From positions 1,876,571 to 1,940,570 of the forward strand of contig CP084167.1 of NCBI GenBank assembly GCA_021513715.1: a DNA stretch of 64,000 nt, given 5' to 3'. This DNA comes from Candidatus Heimdallarchaeum endolithica (GTDB lineage Archaea > Asgardarchaeota > Heimdallarchaeia > Heimdallarchaeales > Heimdallarchaeaceae). Below are positions 63,843 to 64,000 of the stretch, piece after piece. Each line of letters starts with the position of its first letter. The first letter of the stretch is position 1. Both the position numbers and the translations under genes were made by a program. The notes beneath the pieces were generated by a model. That model had not been told where the DNA came from. It searched no databases and saw only the letters and a list, made by a program, of their open reading frames with translations.

Positions 63843-64000
63843 ATGAAACAAAAAAATAGTCTAATTATTTTAGTAATTATTGTTTTCTCTTGTTTCACAG
63901 TGAAGAACGTTTATTCGTCTAGTAATTCAATTATTCAAACTGGCGACACTATTTGGAAAATTGAAGTTGGCACTCAAGCACCAGATTTCTCAATCACTGA
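63843..64000 (+). CDS. Exported redoxin/thioredoxin-like protein, 3' end outside window
   Basis: First 52 codons only. ATG 63843, signal-like helix LIILVIIVFSCFTV, then VGTQAPDFSIT, the typical start of AhpC/TSA or TlpA-type domains. The active site lies past the window. Confidence 0.6.
   Translation, partial: MKQKNSLIILVIIVFSCFTVKNVYSSSNSIIQTGDTIWKIEVGTQAPDFSIT

Overview
The window is AT-rich archaeal chromosome. Eukaryote-style ribosomal proteins (L14e, L19e, L21e, L32e, L34e), Cbf5/Nop10, Csl4, TFE, Rpb4/Rpb11-type polymerase subunits, eIF2-alpha, an A/V-type ATP synthase, a Hef nuclease and intron-containing tRNAs all say archaeon. An Asgard lineage (Heimdall- or Loki-like) is my best guess, from the EMC3-type membrane protein, a Trm9/ABH8-like tRNA methyltransferase, a leucine-rich-repeat protein and acidic tails on ribosomal proteins. 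The lineage is inference.

Layout. 1-10.3 kb is accessory: an edge-truncated IS5-type transposase, radA with a duplicated N-terminal helix-hairpin-helix domain, a cobalamin adenosyltransferase, a three-gene operon of unknown role ending in an adenosyltransferase-like protein with an eroded P-loop, a complete IS4/ISH3-like insertion sequence with target duplication, and a Trm9-like gene. 10.4-15 kb is the conserved emc3-rpl34e-cmk-rpl14e-cbf5 cluster; cbf5 carries a 502-residue intein with intact endonuclease motifs. 15.9 kb is an intron-bearing tRNA-Ser. 16-20.8 kb is a family B DNA polymerase with an intein whose endonuclease looks decayed, plus a co-oriented unknown gene.

20.9-29 kb is the most unusual stretch. 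In archaea secY normally follows rpl15. Here they are about 7 kb apart, separated by a giant unknown protein gene, a truncated relative of that gene, a leucine-rich-repeat gene and an orphan copy of secY codons 1-79. The functional secY changes codon style at codon 79/80, and the orphan copy ends at exactly that junction. I read this as two successive integrations of related elements at secY codon 79/80, each bringing a replacement secY 5' end. This is the best candidate for an undescribed system.

29.3-38.9 kb is the rpl22-to-rpl15 ribosomal operon on the minus strand, with an inverted-repeat leader and three proteins with acidic tails. 39-50.6 kb holds ValRS, a PAS/GAF sensor, tRNA-Ile (intron), Hef, UMP kinase, AspRS, a phosphosugar mutase and tRNA-Pro. 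50.8-63.4 kb is information processing and energy: TFE, ATP synthase D, csl4-DUF2067-rpoL, an RNase III-fold protein, DUF99, a thioredoxin-CcdA fusion, ATP synthase H-F, rpl21e-rpoF-DUF655-ksgA-HemK-trmJ-METTL5-like, nop10 and eIF2-alpha. The last bases start a secreted redoxin-like gene cut by the window edge.
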